NCBI GenBank assembly: GCA_030038995.1
Contig: JASHQS010000011.1
Coordinates: 1 to 61,541 of the forward strand
Reading direction: 5' to 3'
Length of the DNA: 61,541 bases
From: Xanthobacteraceae bacterium
GTDB taxonomy: Bacteria > Pseudomonadota > Alphaproteobacteria > Rhizobiales > Xanthobacteraceae
Made by a program: the position numbers and the translations under genes. The stretch's first letter is position 1. Each line of letters opens with the position of its first letter. Below the pieces are notes generated by a model. The model made no database searches. It had not been told where the DNA came from and worked only from the letters and a program-made list of their open reading frames with translations. Shown here in pieces: positions 47,179 through 56,543 of this stretch.

Positions 47179-47603
47179 AAATGGCGTACTGGCTGTTGAA
47201 GACCGAGCCGGAAGAGTTTTCCTGGAACGACCAGGTGGCGCGCGGCAAGAAAGGCGAGCCGTGGAGCGGCGTGCGCAATTTCATCGCCCGCAAGCATCTC
47301 AAAGAGATGAAGCAGGGCGAGACGTTCTTCTTCTATCACACCGGCAAGGAGAAGCAGGTCGTCGGCATCGGCGAAGTGTTGCGCGAGCACTATCCCGACC
47401 CCACTGCGGCGAAAGGCGAGCCGTGGGTCGCCATCACCACCGGCGCCGTCGAGCCGCTGCCGCAGCCGGTGACGCTCGCCGCCATCAAGGTCGAGCCGAA
47501 GCTTAAAGACATGGCGCTCGTCAAATACGCGCGGCTCTCGGTGCAGCCGGTCGCGGCGGAGGAGTGGAAATACGTTTGCCGGATGGGCGGGCTGAAGGGC
47601 TGA
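47175..47603 (+). CDS. EVE domain protein
   Basis: Product of 142 residues that is essentially one EVE (PUA-like) domain: [55 protein letters not shown] and a final [14 protein letters not shown] domains bind modified bases in DNA or RNA, and this short form is common behind gpsA in alphaproteobacteria. ATG 47175 overlaps the gpsA stop; MAYW at 47181 is an alternative. Confidence 0.93.
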   Translation: MKMAYWLLKTEPEEFSWNDQVARGKKGEPWSGVRNFIARKHLKEMKQGETFFFYHTGKEKQVVGIGEVLREHYPDPTAAKGEPWVAITTGAVEPLPQPVTLAAIKVEPKLKDMALVKYARLSVQPVAAEEWKYVCRMGGLKG

Positions 47604-47604
47604 T

Positions 47605-47745
47605 CGTCATCCCGGGGCCGAGCCAACGGGTCCGGCCCGCAGGGCCGGCCCGATGACAAGCTCCGCGAGGAGCCCGGAATCCATAGACACCGGCACCGGG
47701 ATCATGGATTCCGGACTCGCCGCTGCGCGGCGATCCGGAATGACG
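47605..47745. repeat. Palindromic repeat family A, copy 3 (long form)
   Basis: Starts CGTCATCCCGGGGCCGAGC and ends CGATCCGGAATGACG like the other copies. It is 141 bp because an extra hairpin-forming segment (GGTCCGGCCCGCAGGGCC on) is inserted in the left arm. It lies between convergent genes, where it could act as a two-way terminator. Confidence 0.85.
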
Positions 47746-47748
47746 AAC

Positions 47749-49899
47749 TTACCTCCGCGCAAAATTCTGCCCCGCGAATGGCAGCGTGCGCAGGCGCTGG
47801 CCGCTGGCGGCGAACAGCGCGTTGGCGACCGCGGGGGCGATCGCCGGCACACCGGCTTCGCCGACGCCGCTCGGCGGCCTCCTCGACGGCACGATGAAAA
47901 CCTCGACGCGCGGCATGTCGGCCATGCGCAGCACTGGGTAATCGTGGAAGTTGGATTGATCGACGCGGCCCTCGGTCAGCGTGATGGCGCCGCGTAGCGC
48001 GGCGGAAAGCCCGAAGGCGATGCCGCCTTCCATCTGCGCGGCAACGATGTCGGGATTGATCGCGGTGCCGCAATCGACCGCGCAGACCACGCGCTCGACT
48101 TTCAGGACGCCGCGGTCGAGAGAGATTTCCGCAACCTGCGCCACCTGGGTGCCGACCCATTCCTGCAGCGCAATGCCGCGAAAGACGCCGGCCGGCGCCG
48201 GCCGGCCCCAGCCGGCTTTTTCGGCCGCGAGCGTGAGCACGCCCGCAGCGGCCGGCTGCGCCGACAACAGCGACAGCCGGTATTCGACCGGATCTTTTTT
48301 GGCCGCGAACGCCAATTCGTCGATGAACGTTTCGACCGCATAGCCGCTGTGCGAGGCGCCGACCGAACGCCACCACATGACCGGAACGCCAACGCTGGTC
48401 GGATGCGCCTCGACGCTCACGTTGGCGATGGCGTAAGGCAGCGTCGCTGAGCCTTGCGCGAGCGAAGAATCGACGTGGCCGTCGCCGGTCTGCGGCGTCA
48501 GCGGCTGGCCGACGATGCGATGCTGCCAGCCGACGATGCGGCCGTCCCCGTCGAGCCCGGCGCGCAGCCGATGCACGAAGGCCGGCCGGTAATAGCCGCC
48601 CTGGATGTCGTCCTCGCGGCTGAACATGACCCGCACCGGGGCGCGGCCGCCGAGCGCCTTGGCGATGGCGACCGCCTCCGCAACCACCGTCTGCACCGCG
48701 CGCCGGCCAAAACTGCCGCCGGCGAACATGGTGTGCACCTCGACCTGCTCGGGGGGAAGCCCGCTGATCTGCGCGGCAATGCCCTGGTCGAGCGTTTGCA
48801 TCTGCGAGCCCGACCAGATGCGGCAGCGATCCGCCGCAACCTCGACCACGCAGTTCAACGGCTCCATCGGCGCGTGCGCCAGATAGGGAAATTCGTAGTC
48901 GGCGGTGAATGTCCTGGCGGCGCCGGCAATGGCATCTTCGGCATCGCCGTCGCGGCGCAGCGCCGTGCCGGGTTTTTCGCGCAGCGCACGGTAGGCCGCG
49001 ACGATGTCGGCGCTGCCGCGTTTTTCCGCAGCCGCATCGTCCCATTCGATCTTGAGCGCGTCGCGGCCCTTCTTGGCCGGCCAAAAGCCGCGGCCGATCA
49101 CCGCCACCATGCCGTGGCCGGTGGCGATCTCGACCACGCCCGGCAGCGCGCGCGCGGCGCTGTCGTCGATGGCTTTGATGCGTGCGCCAAAGCGCGGCGG
49201 CCGCGCCAGCAGCGCGGTCAGCACGCCCGGGCGTTTGACGTCGAGCGCGTACTGCGCGCTGCCGTCGATTTTCGCACGCGTGTCGACACGCGGCACGTGC
49301 TTGCCGATCAGCGTGAACGCCGACGGCTGTTTCAGCGTCACGGTCCACGGCACGAGCAGCGTCGCCGCCTTGGCGGCGAAGGCGCCGAAATTGCCGCGCT
49401 TGCCCGCGCGCGCATGGGAGAGAACGCCGTTGCTGACCTCGATGTCACTCGCCGACACGTTCCATTCCGCGGCGGCCGCTTGCACGAGCATGAGCCGCGC
49501 CATGGCGCCGGCCTGGCGCATTTGCCCGGCCGCATTGGCGATCGACGAACTGTTGCCGGTGCCCTGCAGCGATCCCCAGAACAAATTGTTGTAATGCGCG
49601 GCATCGGCGGGTGCCGATTCCACCCTGATCTGCGCCCAGTCGGCGTCGAGCTCATCGGCCAATAGCGTGGCGAGCCCGGTATACACGCCCTGGCCGAACT
49701 CGAGATGCTTGGAGACGATCGTGACGGTGTTGTCCGGCGCGATGCGCACGAAGGCGTTGGGCTTGAACACATTGGGCTTCGCGGCTTGGGCTGCCGCAAC
49801 GGCTGCGCCCGGCAGCGGCAGATGGAAACCGAGCACGAGGCCGGCGCCGGCCGCGGCCGTGCCTTTGACAAAAGCGCGCCGGCTCTGATGCAAAGTCAT
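47749..49899 (-). CDS. Molybdopterin-binding dehydrogenase subunit (IorB/isoquinoline 1-oxidoreductase beta type)
   Basis: Product of 716 residues. A Tat signal ([20 protein letters not shown]) points to export with bound molybdenum cofactor. Xanthine-oxidase-family features are [49 protein letters not shown] and the active-site glutamate in [15 protein letters not shown] near the C-terminus. Such enzymes oxidise aldehydes or N-heterocycles. The usual [2Fe-2S] partner is not adjacent. Instead the gene overlaps (ATGA) the stop of an upstream CxxCH protein. Substrate unknown. Confidence 0.9.
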   Translation of the reverse strand: MTLHQSRRAFVKGTAAAGAGLVLGFHLPLPGAAVAAAQAAKPNVFKPNAFVRIAPDNTVTIVSKHLEFGQGVYTGLATLLADELDADWAQIRVESAPADAAHYNNLFWGSLQGTGNSSSIANAAGQMRQAGAMARLMLVQAAAAEWNVSASDIEVSNGVLSHARAGKRGNFGAFAAKAATLLVPWTVTLKQPSAFTLIGKHVPRVDTRAKIDGSAQYALDVKRPGVLTALLARPPRFGARIKAIDDSAARALPGVVEIATGHGMVAVIGRGFWPAKKGRDALKIEWDDAAAEKRGSADIVAAYRALREKPGTALRRDGDAEDAIAGAARTFTADYEFPYLAHAPMEPLNCVVEVAADRCRIWSGSQMQTLDQGIAAQISGLPPEQVEVHTMFAGGSFGRRAVQTVVAEAVAIAKALGGRAPVRVMFSREDDIQGGYYRPAFVHRLRAGLDGDGRIVGWQHRIVGQPLTPQTGDGHVDSSLAQGSATLPYAIANVSVEAHPTSVGVPVMWWRSVGASHSGYAVETFIDELAFAAKKDPVEYRLSLLSAQPAAAGVLTLAAEKAGWGRPAPAGVFRGIALQEWVGTQVAQVAEISLDRGVLKVERVVCAVDCGTAINPDIVAAQMEGGIAFGLSAALRGAITLTEGRVDQSNFHDYPVLRMADMPRVEVFIVPSRRPPSGVGEAGVPAIAPAVANALFAASGQRLRTLPFAGQNFARR

Positions 49900-51281
49900 T
49901 GCCGCGTCGTGTGACAATCGGAGCAATTCGCCGTCTTGTCCGGCGGCAGGCCGTCGCCGACCGGCGGCAGGCCCAATTCGGCCGCCTGCGGCGTGCAGAT
50001 CGCCGGCAGCGCGAATGCGTCGGGCGGCATTTTCGCGCCCGGCAGCCAGCGATGATAATCGGCGATATTCAGTCCAAGGCCGAGCGCTTCCGGCTCGGTG
50101 AAGAGAATCGGCCGGCCGGCCGTCGTGTACCAGCTCCAGTTCACGTGCAAACCTTCGCCCTTGACTGGGCAGGCGCGGATGACGCTGACTTCATTGGCGC
50201 CGAAGTCCGGATTGTGATCGATGACGCCGCTGCATTCGCAGGCCGCGACGCTCATCCAATCCGGCCGCACCACGCCGGGCGTCGCCGCGCGGCAGGCGAA
50301 CACGCCGTTCGGCAGCCGCTCGATGCCGTAGCCGACGCCGCGCGTCTGCACGCTCTGCAGTTCGAGCCGCGGCGGCAAGGTATGCGGCTCATTCATCAGG
50401 CCGACCATGGTGCCGGCGCCGTTCCAGTCGTAATACAGCATGGTCGGCAGCGGCGTGAACTGGAACCGGATGGGCGTGAGGATAGCCGTCATGACAAACT
50501 GGTTCGGCCAGGACGGCGGTTTGCTCGCGGCCGGACACGCCTTGATGCTCAGGCCGGGGATGAGCGCCTGCACGCGCTTGGCGCGCTCGACTGCATCGAT
50601 GTCTTTGCCGGTCGCCATCAGTTCCGGCGCGGTCGCGGCGGCAAGCTCCGCCGGCTGTGCCTTCCGCGCTTTCGCCGCGCAGAAGTCGCGCAAGCGCGCG
50701 AGATTTGTTTGCGCGAGCGGCTGAAAGGCCGGGAAATAGGTCATCGCATAATCGCCGATCACCGCCGGCGCGGCGCTGCGCGCCGGCAGCATGATGCGCC
50801 ACGGCAGCCGCGTATCGGTCCGGTACCATTGCCAGATGGCGCGGCCGTCGGGCGCCGCCGTCTTCCACCATTGCGCGTTTTTGGTTCCGACCGGCGCTTC
50901 GCCGTCGCAGGTCGAGCCGGCGGCGAGCCAAGAATCCGGCGGCGGATCGTATTTGTGGCCGAGTGCCGTGCAGGCATTGGGCGCGTCATGCGGGCCGCTC
51001 AGGCGGTATGTTTGCTTGTCGGTGATGAGCAGATCGACGGTGCCGGATTGCAGGCCGGTGAGCGTGGCGCGCATGGCGTGCGCGGCGCCGTCGCGCACGA
51101 ACTCGCCGACCACGAGCTGTTGGCGCAGATACGGCAGCATCAGCCCGACCGCGCGCCAGCGCGGCGGCAGCACCGGCGGCGTCGCCGGCTGACACGCCGC
51201 AAACATCGGCAGCCCGGAATCCTCGGCCGCTGCCGCGCTATTGCAAACAGCCAGCACCGCGCACACGGCAGCGAGCAGCAT
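49896..51281 (-). CDS. Exported protein with C-terminal CxxCH motif
   Basis: Product of 461 residues from ATG 51281. A hydrophobic signal (MLLAAVCAVLAVCNSAAAAE) is followed by a large domain with many cysteines that I do not recognise. Segments include WWKTAAPDGRAIWQWYRTDT, MLYYDWNGAGTMVGLMNEP and GLHVNWSWYTTAGRPILFTE. Four residues from the end is NCSDCH, a single haem c site. It is coupled to the molybdopterin subunit by ATGA, so it may accept its electrons in the periplasm (inference). The frame continues upstream through a palindromic repeat and is not used there. Confidence 0.7.
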   Translation of the reverse strand: MLLAAVCAVLAVCNSAAAAEDSGLPMFAACQPATPPVLPPRWRAVGLMLPYLRQQLVVGEFVRDGAAHAMRATLTGLQSGTVDLLITDKQTYRLSGPHDAPNACTALGHKYDPPPDSWLAAGSTCDGEAPVGTKNAQWWKTAAPDGRAIWQWYRTDTRLPWRIMLPARSAAPAVIGDYAMTYFPAFQPLAQTNLARLRDFCAAKARKAQPAELAAATAPELMATGKDIDAVERAKRVQALIPGLSIKACPAASKPPSWPNQFVMTAILTPIRFQFTPLPTMLYYDWNGAGTMVGLMNEPHTLPPRLELQSVQTRGVGYGIERLPNGVFACRAATPGVVRPDWMSVAACECSGVIDHNPDFGANEVSVIRACPVKGEGLHVNWSWYTTAGRPILFTEPEALGLGLNIADYHRWLPGAKMPPDAFALPAICTPQAAELGLPPVGDGLPPDKTANCSDCHTTRQ

Positions 51282-51359
51282 GAGTCTTGTGCTGCGGACA
51301 AATTTTAGAGCGTGTGCCCACGAAATTGAATCAATATCGGCGCGGCAAACTCCGTGCGC

Positions 51360-51476
51360 TCCCTCTCCCTTGCGGGGAGGGTCGGGGTGGGGGTCGGGAG
51401 GTGAGGCGAAAACGTCGACGGAAGTGAGTCGCCTCACGACCCCCACCCCTAACCCCTCCCCGCAAGGGGGAGGGGA
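51360..51476. repeat. Palindromic repeat family D
   Basis: Imperfect inverted repeat of about 117 bp. TCCCTCTCCCTTGCGGGGAG at the left pairs with CTCCCCGCAAGGGGGAGG at the right, and GGTGGGGGTCG with CGACCCCCACC inside. Lies between purH (3' end) and the CxxCH gene, both on the minus strand. Confidence 0.9.
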
Positions 51477-51604
51477 ACGCTCCGAGCATCCCGCTGCGCC
51501 GCGCATCAACACAAACAGAGATCTCAGTCGCATTGCTGCACACTACCCGGCTTGTTTTGCGATCGGCAATCGCATTCGCGGTCGGCAGCGAGCGCCGGCG
51601 CGCC

Positions 51605-53197
<1,593 letters not shown>

Positions 53198-54009
53198 GGC
53201 GCTCTTGTTTCATCCTCGCAGGCGCAGCGCAAGCGGTGCATCTTTTCCTCACCCGCGTAGCGAAGCGAAGCGGGGGAGGATAAAGCATTCCCGTTCTCGC
53301 GATGCGGTTTTTTGCATCCGAGTCTTGCCAACGGCACGAAAAGGCACGGCACGAAAGCGTTGCCTCCCGAGCAAATAAAAGAGGGAGGCGGAGCGCCGAC
53401 AGGCGCGTAGTCCACGGAGCCGCGCCACGCATTGCGACGTTACCGCCCCAACGCGCTCCGGGCGCGGCGCGCGCCACGAATGGTCCGGTTACCCGAGCCA
53501 TCCGCTTGCGGGCGCGCTCGCCTCTCGGCGCTCCACCGCGGCTTTCCTCGCGCGGCTTTAGGCTGCACGCGATTTCGGTCCAGGCCGCGCGTCACGCGAG
53601 CGGGAGGAGCGGGCGTTACCCGATCATCGCTCGCGCCTAAGCCAAGCACCTGGCACCCCGACCGTAATGTCGAGGGGGTCGATACCCGGACCGCCCGGGA
53701 GCGAAAGTGTGTGGCTTTCGCCCGCAGGAACCGCACTCGCTTCCGCCTTACAGAAGCACCCTCGCGAAAGGCATCCCTCAGGAGCGAGCGGCGCTTCCAA
53801 GAAACGATCGCGGAATGATTGTCAACATCGCCGCGCCGCGGGTGACGGAGCTATTGATTCTATGCGACTTTTTATTTTGCGCTCCGGCCGCCCGCGCAAA
53901 CCGCCGCCGCGTAATCGGTCATGATTCGCAAGAACCGTGTCGCGTCGCAACTTGAATTGTGCCGGCCGCGGCGTATTTTGACTGCAGTTTCGGCGCGAAG
54001 ACGTCCAAC
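53198..54009. other. Gap of 812 bp upstream of purH, structured, no gene recognised
   Basis: Contains a short palindrome TCCTCACCCGCG...CGGGGGAGGA (53249-53281) and a dense set of potential hairpins between 53430 and 53730. Examples are GCGAAAG/CTTTCGC at about 53702-53722 and GCGCGGCTT/AGGCCGCGC near 53550-53592. Frames on both strands stay open but have no convincing start or family resemblance. It may hold the purH promoter, an unrecognised structured RNA, or degraded accessory DNA. Confidence 0.5.
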
Positions 54010-54213
54010 ATGAAGATCAAAGTCGTGGTGCACGAGGCGGAGCAAGGCGGCTTCTGGGCCGAAGTCCCGGCGATTGCGGGCTGCGCCAGCCAAGGCGACA
54101 CCATGGACGAACTCATGCGCAATCTGCACGAGGCGATTGAGGGTTGCCTCGCCGTGGACATCGCGGCACCCAAGCCGGGCGACAAGCGGCGCATTCTCGA
54201 AATCGCCGTATGA
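54010..54213 (+). CDS. hicB: HicB-type antitoxin
   Basis: Product of 67 residues: MKIKVVVHEAEQGGFWAEVP, AIAGCASQGDTMDELMRNLH and EAIEGCLA form the HicB partial RNase-H-like fold. It normally neutralises the mRNA interferase HicA. It lacks a C-terminal DNA-binding extension. ATG 54010 fits the family; the frame is open from 53959. Its stop overlaps the start of the broken hicA (ATGA). Confidence 0.9.
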   Translation: MKIKVVVHEAEQGGFWAEVPAIAGCASQGDTMDELMRNLHEAIEGCLAVDIAAPKPGDKRRILEIAV

Positions 54214-54345
54214 GGGCGGTCAGCGGCCGCGAATTTGCCCGGATGGTCGAGCGGCGCGGCTGACAATTGCTGCGCATCAGCGGCAGCCATCACATCTACG
54301 GCAAGCTTGGCAGCGTCGTCCGGCTTTCCATCCCCCTTCACGGGC
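54210..54345 (+). pseudogene. hicA: hicA toxin, inactivated
   Basis: From ATG 54210 the frame reads MRAVSGREFARMVERRG, then TGA, then QLLRISGSHHIYGKLGSVVR and LSIPLHG. This is HicA with a Trp codon turned into a stop, the usual residue at that place being Trp. The conserved catalytic SGSHHIY is intact after the stop. The C-terminal KPLK...LLR part is missing because the sequence runs into a hairpin repeat at 54358. The toxin is therefore doubly broken. Confidence 0.88.
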
Positions 54346-54357
54346 GCGATCGCTGCT

Positions 54358-54384
54358 CCCGGATTGCGCTCCGCGCAATCCGGG
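54358..54384. repeat. Hairpin repeat truncating hicA
   Basis: CCCGGATTGCG and CGCAATCCGGG form a perfect 11-bp stem around CTCCG. It is followed by GGCTACGCTTGCTAATCC and GCCCTACG, the style of the family E element at 55387. Confidence 0.8.
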
Positions 54385-54411
54385 CTACGCTTGCTAATCC
54401 GCCCTACGAGA

Positions 54412-54741
54412 TCAATCCGTCAACGCGGTTAGCATTCTGGCGGCGCGGGCGAGGTCGTTGTTGTTGAGCTTGGATAGCTGAATGTTGATGCGCTGCAGGA
54501 GGCGGCCGCGCTCGCCGGGCGGCACCGTCATGGTGCCGGTGGCAAACAGCACCGCTTCCGGCACGTCGAGCTCGGCAGCGATCTTCTCGACCGAGGTTAA
54601 CGATGGCGCGGTCTCGCCGCGCTCGATCTTGCCCATCATGGCGAGCGACAGGCCGACCGCGTCGGCGAATTGTACCTGGTTCATGCCGCGGGCTTTGCGG
54701 TAATGCCGTACGTTGGATCCGAAGGTCTTGGCCAGGCTCAC
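54412..54741 (-). CDS. XRE-family HTH regulator, module 1
   Basis: Product of 109 residues. A Cro/CI helix-turn-helix occupies about residues 8-60: FGSNVRHYRKARGMNQVQFA, DAVGLSLAMMGKIERGETAP and SLTSVEKIAAELDVPEAVLF. A helical C-terminus RLLQRINIQLSKLNNNDLAR probably dimerises. GTG 54741 is preferred because AAAGG lies about 8 bases upstream; TTG 54762 is in frame. It is divergent from the small gene at 54917, an arrangement typical of an autorepressor next to its target. Confidence 0.8.
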   Translation of the reverse strand: MSLAKTFGSNVRHYRKARGMNQVQFADAVGLSLAMMGKIERGETAPSLTSVEKIAAELDVPEAVLFATGTMTVPPGERGRLLQRINIQLSKLNNNDLARAARMLTALTD

Positions 54742-54916
54742 GGCGGCGCACCTTTGCCGCAAACCTCACGAAGCGCCGATTCCGCGCAACCGACTGACAG
54801 TATAGAATTGCGCGTTTTCGGTAATGACATTCGCTTTTTGCGATATTTTCTCTGTCAATGCACCTTGAGGTGCCGTATGCCGGAATTGCGCAACAACGCG
54901 ATTGCGATTGACCGCG

Positions 54917-55177
54917 ATGGCTACCGAAGAAAAACGCGCACCTGTACGCGGAGGCATCCCGGAAACCTTTAGCCTGCAAAGCGTGCGCGAAAGCACGAAA
55001 TGGTGGGGTGCCGAAGTCGGCGCGCAGGTACTGTACCGCGCCTTCCTCGCCGAACAGGACGGCCGGCGCTTTCTGGTGCGGGTATGGCTCGAAGTGTATC
55101 GGCAAATCGTGGAGGAGGATCGGCCTGTGGATGGGCAGAGTGGAGACCAGGGCGGAGGGCCGAGGAGCGGAGCGTAA
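54917..55177 (+). CDS. Small unknown protein, module 1
   Basis: Product of 86 residues. The core has TFSLQSVRESTKWWGAEVGA, VLYRAFLAEQDGRRFLVRVW and LEVYRQIVEEDRP, then a Gly-rich tail QGGGPRSGA. A nearly identical core is encoded at 55853-56143, and each copy sits opposite an HTH gene. Conservation of protein sequence with different N-termini supports real coding. No signal peptide or membrane helix. Function unknown. No clear ribosome binding site before ATG 54917. Confidence 0.6.
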   Translation: MATEEKRAPVRGGIPETFSLQSVRESTKWWGAEVGAQVLYRAFLAEQDGRRFLVRVWLEVYRQIVEEDRPVDGQSGDQGGGPRSGA

Positions 55178-55202
55178 TACGGAATTCTGATGATTGATTC
55201 CT

Positions 55203-55304
55203 CGTCATTCCGGATCGCCGCGAAGCGGCGAGTCCGGAATCCGTAAGCCCTGTGCCGGGGTTATGGATTCCGGGTCCCTCGCTTCGCTCGGCCCCGGAAT
55301 GACG
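55203..55304. repeat. Palindromic repeat family A, copy 4
   Basis: Same orientation as copy 2 and almost identical to copy 5 (56169-56270), sharing the CCGTAAGCCCTGTGCCGG centre. Copies 4 and 5 belong to the same segmental duplication as the small genes in front of them. Confidence 0.92.
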
Positions 55305-55383
55305 TCAACGCGGTCAGCATTCTGGCGGCGCGGGCGAGGTCGTTGTTGTTGGGCTTGGATAGCTGAATGTTGATGCGCTGCAG
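55304..55383 (-). pseudogene. Remnant of a duplicated HTH gene 3' end
   Basis: These 80 bp match 54419-54499, the last 27 or so codons of the module 1 HTH gene (INIQLSKxNNNDLARAARML), with only a few substitutions. The match ends where repeat E begins. It records an earlier copy of the HTH gene that was replaced or deleted. Confidence 0.85.
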
Positions 55384-55386
55384 CAC

Positions 55387-55474
55387 GTAGGGTGGGCAAA
55401 GCGCGAAGCGCCGTGCCCACGCACGACCGATTAGAAGAAACCGCGTGGGCCTCGCTTCGCTCAGCCCGCCCTAC
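55387..55474. repeat. Palindromic repeat family E
   Basis: GTAGGGTGGGCAAAGCGCG at one end and CGCTCAGCCCGCCCTAC at the other, with GTGCCCACGC / GCGTGGGC inside. It separates the HTH remnant from the second HTH gene. Confidence 0.85.
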
Positions 55475-55476
55475 AA

Positions 55477-55725
55477 CTATTTGGGCCTCTGCAACTTCGA
55501 CAGCCGTTTGAGGGTGTCGCACGGGTCGAAGCCGAGGGCGTCGGCCCATTCGAGCAGTTCGATGACATCGACGATCTTTTGGCCGGTCTCGACGTAGGTC
55601 ACGTAGGACTGCGGCCGGCGCAGCCGCTTGGCGAGGTCGATTTGGCGCAAGCCGGCCTTTTGGCGGCGTTCGACGAGGAAGGCGCGCAGAGCTTCGTGGC
55701 GAGGCGATTCCAGGGAGCGAGCCAT
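55477..55725 (-). CDS. XRE-family HTH regulator, module 2
   Basis: Product of 82 residues: an HTH (ALRAFLVERRQKAGLRQIDL, AKRLRRPQSYVTYVETGQKI) and a short helical end LLEWADALGFDPCDTLKRL. It is not close to the module 1 regulator in sequence, although it stands in the same position. ATG 55725 has GGGAGG 6 bases upstream. A 17-bp palindrome at 55774-55790, between it and the divergent small gene, is a likely operator. Confidence 0.85.
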   Translation of the reverse strand: MARSLESPRHEALRAFLVERRQKAGLRQIDLAKRLRRPQSYVTYVETGQKIVDVIELLEWADALGFDPCDTLKRLSKLQRPK

Positions 55726-55773
55726 TCTGCCTCCCGGCGAAAGGGAGACGAATCGATAAAACGGCTTTTTCGG

Positions 55774-55790
55774 TACCAAGAATCTTGGTA
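55774..55790. promoter_or_regulatory. Probable operator palindrome
   Basis: TACCAAGAATCTTGGTA, perfect 8-bp arms around one central base, lies 49 bp upstream of the HTH start and 63 bp upstream of the small gene. Position and symmetry fit binding by the dimeric HTH protein. The module 1 gap shows no equally good match. Confidence 0.6.
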
Positions 55791-55852
55791 TGACGCTGCA
55801 GACCAGGGATTGCGGCAGCAGCGCGCGTGCAACAAAGCCAAGACACGGAACG

Positions 55853-56143
55853 ATGGCAGAGCGCCAAAACGACGACAGACCGCGGGGAGAGAGCGCGCCA
55901 TCGCCTGCCGCCAAGTCGGGCGTGCCGCAGACCTTCAGCCTGCAAAGCGTCACCGAAAGCATGAAATGGGTCGGTGCCGATGTCGGCGCAGAGGTGCTGT
56001 ACCGCGCCTTCCTCGCCGAACAGGACGACCGGCGGTTTCTGGTGCGGGTATGGCTCGAAGTGTATCGGCAAATCGTGGAGGAGGATCGGCCTGTGGAGGA
56101 GAAGAGCGGCAGTCAGGGCGGAGGGCCGAGGAGCGGGGCGTAA
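55853..56143 (+). CDS. Small unknown protein, module 2
   Basis: Product of 96 residues with the same core as the module 1 protein (TFSLQSVTESMKWVGADVGA, VLYRAFLAEQDDRRFLVRVW, LEVYRQIVEEDRP) and tail QGGGPRSGA, but a different N-terminal 25 residues. GGAACG lies just before ATG 55853; an upstream ATG at 55790 overlaps the operator. Function unknown. The pairing with an HTH gene in both copies suggests a two-component regulatory or toxin-antitoxin-like unit (inference). Confidence 0.65.
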   Translation: MAERQNDDRPRGESAPSPAAKSGVPQTFSLQSVTESMKWVGADVGAEVLYRAFLAEQDDRRFLVRVWLEVYRQIVEEDRPVEEKSGSQGGGPRSGA

Positions 56144-56543
56144 TACGGAATTCTGATGATTGATTCCTCGTCATTCCGGATCGCCGCGAAGCGGCGAGTC
56201 CGGAATCCGTAAGCCCTGTGCCGGGGTTATGGATTCCGGGTTCCTCGCTTCGCTCGGCCCCGGAATGACGAACGAATTTGTCCGGATTTCGTATAATCCG
56301 CGTTCTTTCTTCCTCACCGCGGAGCGAAGCGCAGCGGTGGAGGGGGCGTAGGCGGCCTACGGCCGCCGTCATATAAAACGCCGACGCGAAGCGTCGGCTA
56401 TGGCGAAGCGCGGTGCCGGACTCGAAGCTTCACTTTAGCTGCAGGAGTTTCGTCGCGGCCCGCGCCCCCTCCACCATCCTTCGCTCGCTTGCGCTCGCTA
56501 CGGATGGTCCTCCTCCCCCGCTTCGCGGGGGGAGGATATTCAT
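56144..56543. other. Gap of 400 bp made mostly of palindromes
   Basis: Holds family A copy 5, a TCCTCACCGCGG...CGGTGGAGG palindrome (about 56311-56342), a GCCGACGC-GAA-GCGTCGGC hairpin (about 56381-56399) and CCATCC...GGATGG with CCCCCGCTTCGCGGGGGGAGG (about 56476-56532). No gene seen. The last hairpin lies just after the heparinase stop and could terminate it. Confidence 0.7.
56169..56270. repeat. Palindromic repeat family A, copy 5
   Basis: Near-identical partner of copy 4, following the module 2 small gene exactly as copy 4 follows module 1. Confidence 0.92.

Noticed and set aside
51282..51533. N-terminal extension of the CxxCH protein
   Set aside because: The extension translates repeat family D ([23 protein letters not shown]); the signal peptide begins at 51281.
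54340..56540. CRISPR array
   Set aside because: Many repeats are clustered here, but they differ in type, are long palindromes, and have no regular spacers or cas genes.
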